Shown: in pieces, positions 1 through 6,556 of the stretch
How positions within the stretch are numbered: position 1 is the stretch's first letter
How the letters are laid out: each line of letters opens with the position of its first letter
Assembly: GCA_902535565.1 (NCBI GenBank)
Contig: CACAUH010000052.1
Coordinates: 1 to 9,555, forward strand
Reading direction: 5' to 3'
Source of the DNA: an uncultured Bacteroidota bacterium
GTDB taxonomy: Bacteria > Bacteroidota > Bacteroidia > Flavobacteriales > UA16
DNA: 9,555 bases
Notes under the pieces: model-generated
Databases searched by the model: none
Seen by the model: the letters and a program-made list of their open reading frames with translations, nothing else
What the model was told of the DNA's origin: nothing
Program-made: the position numbers and the translations under genes

Positions 1-1
1 C

Positions 2-559
2 GCAAACCTGTTGCTCAATCGACAAGCCCTCAGGGCAGGTCAACCTTTTGATGTGGATGGGGCTGGGGCGCGCACTGGACGTGTTGTGGAATCCGCTCTG
101 TTGGAGCTGGCGCGGTGGCCGTATTTGAAGCGCCCATGGCCAAAGTCGTTGGCTGCGGAGGACCTTGAGGTTTTGCACACAGTACTCGATGACATTGTGA
201 GTCCATGGGACGCCGCTGCCACGGCGGTCGAGTGGATTGCATCGACCGTTGGCCAGTCTCTTCCAGAGAGAGGAGAAGCTGAGTGTGCTCTCTTGATCAC
301 GGGTGGTGGAGCCCACCATGGATTTCTGATCGAACGCCTGCAGGCGTGTCTCCCGATGGGTTGGCGGGCTCGACTTCCCGATCGGCATTGGATCGACGGG
401 AAAGAAGCTGCTGCTTTCGCGTGGTTGGCTTTGCGCACGGCACAAGGGAAATCCACCTCCTTGGCTTCTGTGACCGGAGCCCGTCAGGATGTCTGCGGAG
501 GGGTTCTGTTCGGTACATTCGCGCCACCCTTTGGGCCGAAGAGACGATCTCAACCATGA
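2..559 (+). CDS. anmK: Anhydro-N-acetylmuramic acid kinase, C-terminal part (5' end outside window)
   Basis: The open frame enters from the left edge and codes for 185 residues before TGA. AnmK is a cytoplasmic sugar kinase of the ASKHA fold. It phosphorylates and opens 1,6-anhydro-MurNAc to MurNAc-6-phosphate during peptidoglycan recycling. C-terminal family features are visible: an N-x-LLN segment at the very start, FDVDGAGARTG, a PWPKSL segment, the nucleotide-site motif ITGGGAHHGFL, a DGKEAAAFAWLAL helix matching the family's KEA-x-AFA pattern, and the closing LASVTGA. The N-terminal phosphate-binding region and catalytic Asp lie upstream of the window. TTG at base 11 is not the start, because conserved sequence continues to the edge. 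The stop overlaps the next gene's ATG (ATGA at 556-559), which suggests translational coupling. The tail after VTGA, ending GPKRRSQP, is weakly conserved. Confidence 0.88.
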   Translation, partial: ANLLLNRQALRAGQPFDVDGAGARTGRVVESALLELARWPYLKRPWPKSLAAEDLEVLHTVLDDIVSPWDAAATAVEWIASTVGQSLPERGEAECALLITGGGAHHGFLIERLQACLPMGWRARLPDRHWIDGKEAAAFAWLALRTAQGKSTSLASVTGARQDVCGGVLFGTFAPPFGPKRRSQP

Positions 560-1788
560 AGGACCTCCTCAATCAATACAGCACCCGCGCTCCCGAAGTC
601 GTTTTTGAGTGGAACGATGCCGAAACCGAAGCCAAAGGTTGGGTTGTCATCAACAGCCTCAGGGGAGGTGCCGCTGGTGGAGGTACCCGCATGAGGAAAG
701 GGCTTGACCGCAATGAGGTGGTCTCCTTGGCAAAAACCATGGAGATCAAGTTCACCGTGAGTGGCCCTCAAATTGGCGGTGCCAAGAGCGGCATTGATTT
801 CAACCCCTCTGATCCGCGGAAGGAGGGGGTGCTTCGGCGTTGGTATGCTGCAGTGGCACCATTGCTCAAATATTATTATGGAACAGGAGGGGATTTAAAT
901 GTGGATGCTGGTCTGGAGGTCATTCCGATGACTGAGGCATGTGGCGTTTGGCATCCGCAGGAGGGGGTCTTCAATGGTCACTTCAAGCCAGATGAGGCAC
1001 AGAAGGTGCGTCGCATTGGTCGACTGCGTCAAGGGGTGAGCAAGGTGGTGGAAGATCCAGAGTTCCTACCGGATGGTGGAGGTGTGCGTTATCGCGTGGC
1101 CGACATGATCACCGGCTATGGTGTCGCCGAATCTGTCCGCCATTTTTACGACCTGTACGGAGGAAGCGTCAAAGGCAAACGCGTCTTGGTCCAAGGTTGG
1201 GGCAATGTTGGTGCTGCTGCGGCCTTATATCTCACTCAACGCGGGGCGGTCATTACCGGAATCATCGACAGGGTTGGAGGCATTCTGCGTCCAGAGGGAA
1301 TCGGTTTAGATGAGGTACGCGAGTTGTTTTTGTTGAAGGATGGAAACCACTTGTCACACAGCGCGATGAAGCCTTTTGATGAGGTGAATGCCTCGGTTTG
1401 GGATGTCGGGGCCGATGTGTTCCTTCCCTGCGCCGCATCCAGACTCGTGAAGGATGATCAGCTCGACCGCATGCTGGCTGCTGGCCTTGAGGTGATTTCC
1501 TGCGGCGCCAACGTCCCGTTTGCAGATTCCGAGATTTTTTATGGTCCGATTTCAGAAAGGGCAGACCAGTCGTGTGCCGTGATTCCGGACTTCATAGCGA
1601 ACTGTGGGATGGCTCGCGTGTTTGGATACTTGATGGGCGATGGAGAGGTTCAGCTAGAAGATGAGCATATTTTCGGAGACACTTCCCAGTGCATCCAAGC
1701 TGCAATGGAGCGTTGTCACGCCCGAAACCCAGAGCGGACAGGACTTTCTTCAACTGCCCTTTCCATCGCACTCGAACAAATCGTCTGA
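556..1788 (+). CDS. Glu/Leu/Phe/Val dehydrogenase family protein (NAD(P)-dependent amino-acid dehydrogenase)
   Basis: This 410-residue cytoplasmic enzyme should catalyse reversible oxidative deamination of an amino acid to a 2-oxo acid and ammonia using NAD(P). The N-terminal substrate domain carries RGGAAGGGTRM (36-46) and GGAKSGI (74-80), where K77 matches the family catalytic lysine. GTGGDLNVD (109-117) follows, and D113 is the probable proton-transfer aspartate (inference). The C-terminal Rossmann domain has the dinucleotide motif GWGNVG (214-219). Length fits the glutamate dehydrogenase group, and the KFTVSG and HPQEGVFNGHFKP segments resemble Bacteroidota members in particular. The frame is open back to base 283, but that stretch overlaps anmK. 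ATG at 556 is chosen because it starts the recognisable family sequence and overlaps the anmK stop. There is no Shine-Dalgarno site. The substrate (Glu, Leu, Phe or Val) cannot be fixed from sequence alone. Confidence 0.93.
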   Translation: MKDLLNQYSTRAPEVVFEWNDAETEAKGWVVINSLRGGAAGGGTRMRKGLDRNEVVSLAKTMEIKFTVSGPQIGGAKSGIDFNPSDPRKEGVLRRWYAAVAPLLKYYYGTGGDLNVDAGLEVIPMTEACGVWHPQEGVFNGHFKPDEAQKVRRIGRLRQGVSKVVEDPEFLPDGGGVRYRVADMITGYGVAESVRHFYDLYGGSVKGKRVLVQGWGNVGAAAALYLTQRGAVITGIIDRVGGILRPEGIGLDEVRELFLLKDGNHLSHSAMKPFDEVNASVWDVGADVFLPCAASRLVKDDQLDRMLAAGLEVISCGANVPFADSEIFYGPISERADQSCAVIPDFIANCGMARVFGYLMGDGEVQLEDEHIFGDTSQCIQAAMERCHARNPERTGLSSTALSIALEQIV

Positions 1789-1800
1789 CCCGAAACCGAC

Positions 1801-3186
1801 ATGGCCACCCTCCTCATCATCGTCTTCGTTCTCGGGTACCTGCTGATTGCACTCGAGCACAATTTGCACATCGACAAGGCGGCAAGTGCTTTGGTCACAG
1901 GTACACTGTGCTGGGCCATTCTCGTTTTGGGTTGGAACCAGGCACCAGACCATTTGCTCGGCTCGTTTCAAGAGTTTCTCAACGGTCACGGCCACATCGA
2001 CCACGGGGGTCTAAAGGTCTTCTTTGAACATCGCCTTCTCCATCACATGGAGGAAATCTCCAGCATACTGTTCTTCTTAATGGGGGCCATGACGATTGTC
2101 GAGTTGGTCGATGCCCACAATGGTTTCGCTGTGATCACCGACCGGATCACCACAAGGAAAAAGAGTCGGCTGTTGTGGATTATCGGGGTGATCACCTTTT
2201 TCTTCAGTGCTGCCCTCGACAACCTCACGACTTCCATTGTGATGATTTCTCTCCTGCGGAAGCTGATCGCGGACAAGCCGACCCGCTGGCTTTTTGCCGG
2301 TGCAGTGATCATTTCAGCCAATGCCGGAGGGGCTTGGTCGCCCATCGGAGACGTGACCACCACCATGTTGTGGATTGGGGGGCAATTGACAACCCCGGTC
2401 ATCGTGGCCAATCTCATCTTGCCAAGCATCGTTTGTATGGTGGTGCCATTGACCATCATGTCATTGCAGATGAAGGGTGAGGTGGAACGCCCCGATGAGA
2501 AAGACGCTGGAAAGCTGGAGAATGCAACCACCTCAGGAGAGCGAAATCTCATTTTCGTCATGGGCGTCAGCGGACTTTTGTTTGTTCCGGTTTTCAAGAC
2601 CGTGACGCACCTCCCGCCTTTCATGGGGATGATGATGTCCCTGGGCGTGTTGTGGATTACCACAGAGATTCTGCACCGGTCCAAGAGCGACCAAGAGCGG
2701 TCAAAATTGGGTGTTGTGGGTGTTCTCAGGAAAATCGACACGGCTTCGGTTATGTTTTTTCTGGGGATTCTGTTGGCTGTGGGCGCCTTGCAGGAAGCGG
2801 GTCATTTGATTGCTTCCGCAGAGTGGCTGCAGACGGCTTTGGGCGATGTTTACCTGATCAACCTTGCGATCGGCCTGCTGTCTGCCATTGTGGACAATGT
2901 GCCATTGGTGGCGGCCTCCATGGGCATGTACGAGGTGGCTGCTCCGGGCACGCTGGACGCATGGGGGGGTTACTTCGTACAGGACGGCATTTTCTGGCAG
3001 TTTCTCGCCTATTGTGCGGGTACAGGTGGGTCGGCCCTCATCATTGGCTCCGCTGCTGGTGTCGCCGTGATGGGGTTGGAGAAAATCGACTTCGTGTGGT
3101 ACATGAAGCGGATGAGTCTTTTGGCCATTGCGGGCTATCTCGCTGGCGCCGCCGTCTACTGGCTTATGTTCGGCATGGGCGCGTGA
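1801..3186 (+). CDS. nhaD: Na+/H+ antiporter NhaD, inner-membrane
   Basis: This 461-residue polytopic protein belongs to the ion transporter (ArsB/NhaD) superfamily. NhaD exports Na+ (or Li+) in exchange for H+, giving salt and alkali tolerance. Two half-repeats are visible. The first has ALDNLTTSIVM (138-148) and NAGGAWSPIGDVTT (174-187). The second has IVDNVPLVAAS (363-373) and GTGGSALIIGSAAG (407-420). D140/N141 and D365/N366 are candidate ion-binding positions at the broken helices. The segment LLHHMEEISSILFFLMGAM (79-97) and the following VELVDAHNGF are typical of NhaD. A His-rich loop (HGHIDH, 63-68) precedes it, and a charged cytoplasmic linker lies at about 225-248. The gene begins 12 bp after the dehydrogenase stop, so co-transcription is likely. 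ATG at 1801 starts directly at the first hydrophobic helix. Length is normal for the family. Confidence 0.93.
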   Translation: MATLLIIVFVLGYLLIALEHNLHIDKAASALVTGTLCWAILVLGWNQAPDHLLGSFQEFLNGHGHIDHGGLKVFFEHRLLHHMEEISSILFFLMGAMTIVELVDAHNGFAVITDRITTRKKSRLLWIIGVITFFFSAALDNLTTSIVMISLLRKLIADKPTRWLFAGAVIISANAGGAWSPIGDVTTTMLWIGGQLTTPVIVANLILPSIVCMVVPLTIMSLQMKGEVERPDEKDAGKLENATTSGERNLIFVMGVSGLLFVPVFKTVTHLPPFMGMMMSLGVLWITTEILHRSKSDQERSKLGVVGVLRKIDTASVMFFLGILLAVGALQEAGHLIASAEWLQTALGDVYLINLAIGLLSAIVDNVPLVAASMGMYEVAAPGTLDAWGGYFVQDGIFWQFLAYCAGTGGSALIIGSAAGVAVMGLEKIDFVWYMKRMSLLAIAGYLAGAAVYWLMFGMGA

Positions 3187-3294
3187 CCCTCGAGGTGTGA
3201 ACAGGCCGCGGAGGGTAACCCTTCGGGATTGTGTCTCACCTCGCATACGGAATCGGCGACCTTCGGCGTTGAGCAATAACGCAGAGTGAACGCC
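3187..3294. repeat. Intergenic spacer with nested inverted repeats between nhaD and exbB
   Basis: CGAGGTG at 3191-3197 is the exact reverse complement of CACCTCG at 3237-3243. The pairing continues inward for two more base pairs after one T-T mismatch. Inside lies a second stem, CGGAGGG (3209-3215) with CCCTTCG (3219-3225), around a TAA loop and with one G-T pair. No T-tract follows, so it is not a classic intrinsic terminator. I find no TAnnTTTG element on the plus strand here. It may be a structured leader of the exb operon or a processing site. No gene is supported in the spacer. Confidence 0.4.
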
Positions 3295-4032
3295 ATGCAA
3301 TTTCCCCTTCTCGTCCTCTCATCTATCCAAGACCTCACCCTAGGAGGCTCCTCCGCCGAAGCCGATTCGGCATCAGAGGCCTTGGCCGCCACCGGAGAGG
3401 TGGTCACCCGGGATGTCTCCATTTTTGAGCTCCTGCTTTCTGGCGGGTGGTACATCATGTTGCCACTGGCCATCATGAGCTTCATTGCCATTTTCATCTT
3501 CTTTGAGCGGTCCATGGCCATCCGAAAGGCAGCCAAGGAGGACAGTGATTTCATGGCCAAGCTGAAGGATTACCTGTCTGCCGGCAGCCTCGATTCCGCG
3601 CGCAACCTCTGTGAGCAGAGTGGAACCCCCATTGCTCGGATGTTGCACAAGGGGATTGCCAGGATTGGCAAGCCACTCAAGGACATCTCTGCCAGTATAG
3701 AGAATGTTGGGAAGCTGGAGATCTACAGTTTGGAAAAGAACCTGAGTACCCTCGCTACCATCGCCGGTGCCGCCCCGATGATCGGTTTCCTTGGTACCGT
3801 CATTGGCATGGTCAACGTCTTTCTCGATATGGAGAACGCGGGCATGGTCCGCGTGGATGACATTTCTTCTGGTACGAAACAGGCCATGATCACCACAATT
3901 GTGGGGTTGGTCGTGGGCATCATCGCCTACATGGCATACAATCACTTGGTCAGTCGCGTCAGCAAGGTGATTCATATGATGGAGGCCAGCAGCCTGGAGT
4001 TTATCGACATCTTGGAGGAACCCGCCCGCTGA
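3295..4032 (+). CDS. exbB: MotA/TolQ/ExbB proton channel family protein
   Basis: This is the inner-membrane proton-channel subunit that, with ExbD, uses the proton motive force to energise the TonB-like protein encoded just downstream. The 245-residue protein has a short hydrophobic start followed by an Ala/Ser/Glu-rich stretch (about 19-40), TM1 at about 52-70, a cytoplasmic domain (about 71-150), TM2 with AGAAPMIGFLGTVIGMV (157-173), and TM3 at about 197-215. T168 and T201 line up with the conserved threonines T148 and T181 of E. coli ExbB. Oddly, the position of E. coli E176, the TM3 glutamate, is Q196 in a gap-free alignment. ATG at 3295 is preferred. An in-frame GTG at 3286 would add three residues and cannot be excluded. 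The TGA overlaps the exbD ATG (TGATG), indicating coupled translation. Confidence 0.9.
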   Translation: MQFPLLVLSSIQDLTLGGSSAEADSASEALAATGEVVTRDVSIFELLLSGGWYIMLPLAIMSFIAIFIFFERSMAIRKAAKEDSDFMAKLKDYLSAGSLDSARNLCEQSGTPIARMLHKGIARIGKPLKDISASIENVGKLEIYSLEKNLSTLATIAGAAPMIGFLGTVIGMVNVFLDMENAGMVRVDDISSGTKQAMITTIVGLVVGIIAYMAYNHLVSRVSKVIHMMEASSLEFIDILEEPAR

Positions 4033-4424
4033 TGAACCTCGGACAACGCAATCAGGTGCAGGCAGGGGGCAACATGTCCTCGATGACGGACCTCGTGTTC
4101 CTTCTGCTCATTTTCTTCGTCATTCTTTCGACGCTCGTATCGAATGGGGTCAACGTCGATTTGCCGCAGAGCAAAGGAACCAGCAGTGCCAGCTCACGTC
4201 TCACTGTCTCTATTAAACCCGATGGCACCTATTACTTGAACGGGACAGCCATCGCCCGAGCCGACATCGAGCCTGCGCTCAAGGTCAAGTTTGCCGATCA
4301 GAGCGAACCGGTGTTGTATTTGCAGGTGGATAAAGACGTGCCGACCGGACAAACGGTTGAGGTCATTGGCCTTGCCAAGGCCAACGATTGGAAGGTGATG
4401 CTCGGTGCCCAACCGACGCGTTGA
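4032..4424 (+). CDS. exbD: ExbD/TolR family biopolymer transport protein
   Basis: This 130-residue single-pass inner-membrane protein partners the ExbB-like channel. A 19-residue cytoplasmic N-terminus leads into the helix MTDLVFLLLIFFVILSTL (18-35). D20 is the conserved proton-carrying aspartate of the family (E. coli D25). NVDLPQS (41-47) is the typical segment just after the helix, and the rest forms the periplasmic domain (about 55-130) with a clear V-x-I-x-x-D-G pattern at 59-65. The start codon overlaps the exbB stop. Only one exbD lies in this cluster, whereas many Bacteroidota clusters, as I recall them, carry two. The protein is near the usual family length. Confidence 0.92.
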   Translation: MNLGQRNQVQAGGNMSSMTDLVFLLLIFFVILSTLVSNGVNVDLPQSKGTSSASSRLTVSIKPDGTYYLNGTAIARADIEPALKVKFADQSEPVLYLQVDKDVPTGQTVEVIGLAKANDWKVMLGAQPTR

Positions 4425-4452
4425 CCCTTTCGATGCCCCACTGAACAGAACA

Positions 4453-5262
4453 ATGTCTGGATTCGATTGGAACCGCCACCACGCTGAAGAAGAGCGAAAG
4501 GAACGCCGCAAGGCGGCCGCACTCTCGGCAGTCACGTATGTCGCCATCCTGGCTGCTTGCGTGTTTTTTGTGGCGTTTCAGGAAGTCACACCTCCACCCG
4601 GAGAACAATTCGTGGCTGTGGGCATGGCTGATTTCGGCAATACCGAAGAGGCTGGTGGAGAGCGCGAGACGGAAACGCCTTCCGAGTTGGTTGAGGAGGT
4701 GATTGAACAGGAGGTCAGTGAGTCGATTGTAGAAGATGTGGCGCCGGTGGAGGCGGTCGAGACCCAGGAGACAAGTGAGGTGGACATGCCGACGCAAGAA
4801 GAGGTCGTGGAGACCCCTGTCGAAGTGGAGGATCCCGAACCTGAGCCAGAAATATCCCAGGACCTTTCTAATGCGCTGAGTCAGATGTTCAACAACAGCG
4901 GAGGGGGTGGTTCAGAAGGCCAGCAGCAGGGCGTGGGCAATGTCGGTGCCGATGACGGCAAGATCGAGGGCGCTGGGGTTGTGTCCGGTATCGCCACAGG
5001 AGAGTTGCTCGATGGGGGCAAGATGATTGGAGATCCTACACTTGAGCGAAAACCCACAGAGGAAGGCATCGTTCGGATGAAGGTGTATGTGGACAAGACG
5101 GGCAGGGTCACGGAGGCCAAGTTCGATCCAGAGAACAGCACCACATCGAACAATCGATTGGTTCAATTGGCGAAGGAGGCCGCGTTGACCGCGATGTTCG
5201 AGAGCCATCCCATCAAGCCGACGCGGATCGGGTGGATCCAATTCAATTTCAAGCTTGAATGA
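4453..5262 (+). CDS. tonB: Energy transducer TonB-like protein
   Basis: This 269-residue protein has a charged cytoplasmic tail (1-20), one transmembrane helix (about 21-43), a strongly acidic Glu/Val/Pro linker (about 64-137), a Gly/Ser/Gln-rich spacer (149-180), and a C-terminal domain (about 190-269). The last domain has the beta-strand pattern GIVRMKVYVDKTGRV (205-219), the helix LVQLAKEAALTAMF (236-249), and the closing strand GWIQFNFKL. This matches Bacteroidota TonB-type transducers, which span the periplasm and pull on outer-membrane TonB-dependent receptors. The linker is acidic, whereas the classical E. coli protein has a Pro-Lys/Pro-Glu linker. ATG at 4453 is chosen because it leaves a normal short tail before the helix. 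An in-frame GTG at 4405 would add 16 residues and overlap exbD by 20 bp. The exbB-exbD-tonB order supports the role. Confidence 0.85.
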   Translation: MSGFDWNRHHAEEERKERRKAAALSAVTYVAILAACVFFVAFQEVTPPPGEQFVAVGMADFGNTEEAGGERETETPSELVEEVIEQEVSESIVEDVAPVEAVETQETSEVDMPTQEEVVETPVEVEDPEPEPEISQDLSNALSQMFNNSGGGGSEGQQQGVGNVGADDGKIEGAGVVSGIATGELLDGGKMIGDPTLERKPTEEGIVRMKVYVDKTGRVTEAKFDPENSTTSNNRLVQLAKEAALTAMFESHPIKPTRIGWIQFNFKLE

Positions 5263-5323
5263 CCTGTTATCCCGCCGTCCAACCCCCCTGGGGCAGATGA
5301 GCGCGGTGGACTCACTTGAGCCC

Positions 5324-6556
5324 ATGGACTATCCAGATGTCCTTGAATGGCTTTATGCCCAGTTGCCCATGTTTCAGAGGTCCGGTCCGGTCCGTTACAG
5401 GATGGATCTATCCAAGACCCATGCCTTGTGCGAAGCCCTCGGGCATCCCGAAAACAACCTCCAGATCGTGCACATTGCGGGCACCAATGGAAAGGGTTCG
5501 GTGAGCCACGCTGTGGCTGCCGCCCTCCAGATGCGGGGCATGAAGGTGGGGCTTTACACATCCCCTCATCTGTCTGATCCGAGGGAGCGCATTCGAATCG
5601 ACGGCCAGTGGATAGAAAAGACTGAGTTCGTGTCTTTCGTGGTGAATCACATGTCGCTCTGGGAGCAGATGCGGCCTAGTTTTTTTGAGTTGATGTTTGG
5701 CATGGCGCTGACTGCATTTCAATCCCATCGGGTGGATGTGGTCGTGCTGGAGACAGGGATGGGAGGGCGCCTTGATTCGACCAACATTTTTCCTGCTCCA
5801 GTTGTGACGGCCATCACATCAATAGGTATAGATCATCAGCAATTCCTTGGTGATGATGTGCGGTCGATTGCTGGGGAAAAGGCGGGCATTCTCAAAGAAG
5901 GCGTTCCCTGTGTCCTCGGAGTTTTACCGCCTGAGGCGCGCTCGGTGGTCTTGGAGCAGTCTATGAAATTGGGGGTAGAGGTCTACGATGGAATGCCGGC
6001 CTCCAACATAGAGGGTCCGCAATGGCTGCTGAGAAACCAGGCCGTTGCTCGGCGCATACTGAGTTTGATTCCCGGGCCGGGCTCAACCGATGAAGATGTG
6101 CTGTTGGCTGGTCCGGCAGCATGGGGCCTTCGCGGCCGTTGGCAATTCTGGGATCGCGATTGCCTCTTGGATTGCGCGCACAATGTCGAGGGGTTGACAT
6201 CCACAGGAAAGGCGGTGTCTGCATTGGGCAGGCCAATTCGGCTTGTATACGCGGCTGTGGCCGACAAGGATGTGGGCGAGGCTTTGTCCTGCCTCCCAAA
6301 GACGGTGTCAAATCACTGGTGTCAGGCAGATGTTCCACGGGCGATGCCGGTTGACGTATTGAAGCGACTTGCTCTGGCTTCAGGACGCAAGGGTGAGGGG
6401 CACGATACAGTGGCCAAAGCGGTGCGCTCAGCACGCGCTCAGCGCAAAGACAACGAATTGGTGTTGATTCTGGGAAGTGTGTTCACTGTGGGCGAGGCGT
6501 TGACATTTCTTGAGTCCGAAAGGTCAAGGACAGGCGCAGCCGTATACCCCGAGTAA
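5324..6556 (+). CDS. folC: Bifunctional folylpolyglutamate synthase / dihydrofolate synthase
   Basis: This cytoplasmic Mur-ligase-family enzyme joins glutamate to dihydropteroate and adds further glutamates to folates, using ATP. The 410-residue protein shows the P-loop GTNGKGS (53-59), SPHL (80-83), ETGMGGRLDSTN (143-154), the metal/nucleotide-site DH (170-171), GEKAGI (184-189) with K187 as the likely carbamylated lysine, and the C-domain motifs GRWQ (271-274) and LDCAHN (282-287). The last usually reads LDGAHN or similar, so Cys replaces Gly here. ATG 5324 is chosen because MDYPDVLEWLYAQLPMFQ matches the usual family start. ATG 5297 (nine residues longer) is a real alternative, and TTG 5255 is unlikely because it overlaps tonB. 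The gene lies 61 bp after tonB, or 34 bp with the alternative start. Its last 33 bp overlap the convergent haloperoxidase gene. Confidence 0.92.
   Translation: MDYPDVLEWLYAQLPMFQRSGPVRYRMDLSKTHALCEALGHPENNLQIVHIAGTNGKGSVSHAVAAALQMRGMKVGLYTSPHLSDPRERIRIDGQWIEKTEFVSFVVNHMSLWEQMRPSFFELMFGMALTAFQSHRVDVVVLETGMGGRLDSTNIFPAPVVTAITSIGIDHQQFLGDDVRSIAGEKAGILKEGVPCVLGVLPPEARSVVLEQSMKLGVEVYDGMPASNIEGPQWLLRNQAVARRILSLIPGPGSTDEDVLLAGPAAWGLRGRWQFWDRDCLLDCAHNVEGLTSTGKAVSALGRPIRLVYAAVADKDVGEALSCLPKTVSNHWCQADVPRAMPVDVLKRLALASGRKGEGHDTVAKAVRSARAQRKDNELVLILGSVFTVGEALTFLESERSRTGAAVYPE

Noticed and set aside
283..555. Upstream extension of the dehydrogenase frame to base 283
   Set aside because: It overlaps the well-supported 3' end of anmK in another frame, its translation does not resemble the family N-terminus, and ATG 556 starts the family sequence exactly.
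2043..2741. 232-codon minus-strand open frame within nhaD
   Set aside because: It lies wholly antisense to a well-conserved gene and its translation shows no recognisable domain, so it is a shadow frame.
2701..3300. 199-codon minus-strand open frame across the nhaD 3' end and spacer
   Set aside because: It is antisense to conserved NhaD sequence and has low-complexity composition with no motif.
3373..3975. 200-codon minus-strand open frame within exbB
   Set aside because: The His/Asp-rich translation is the complement of the membrane-protein codons of exbB, with no independent support.
5379..5393. Three tandem copies of GGTCC in folC, as a possible slippage switch
   Set aside because: Three copies are too few for likely phase variation, and the translated residues fit the family sequence (QRSGPVRY).
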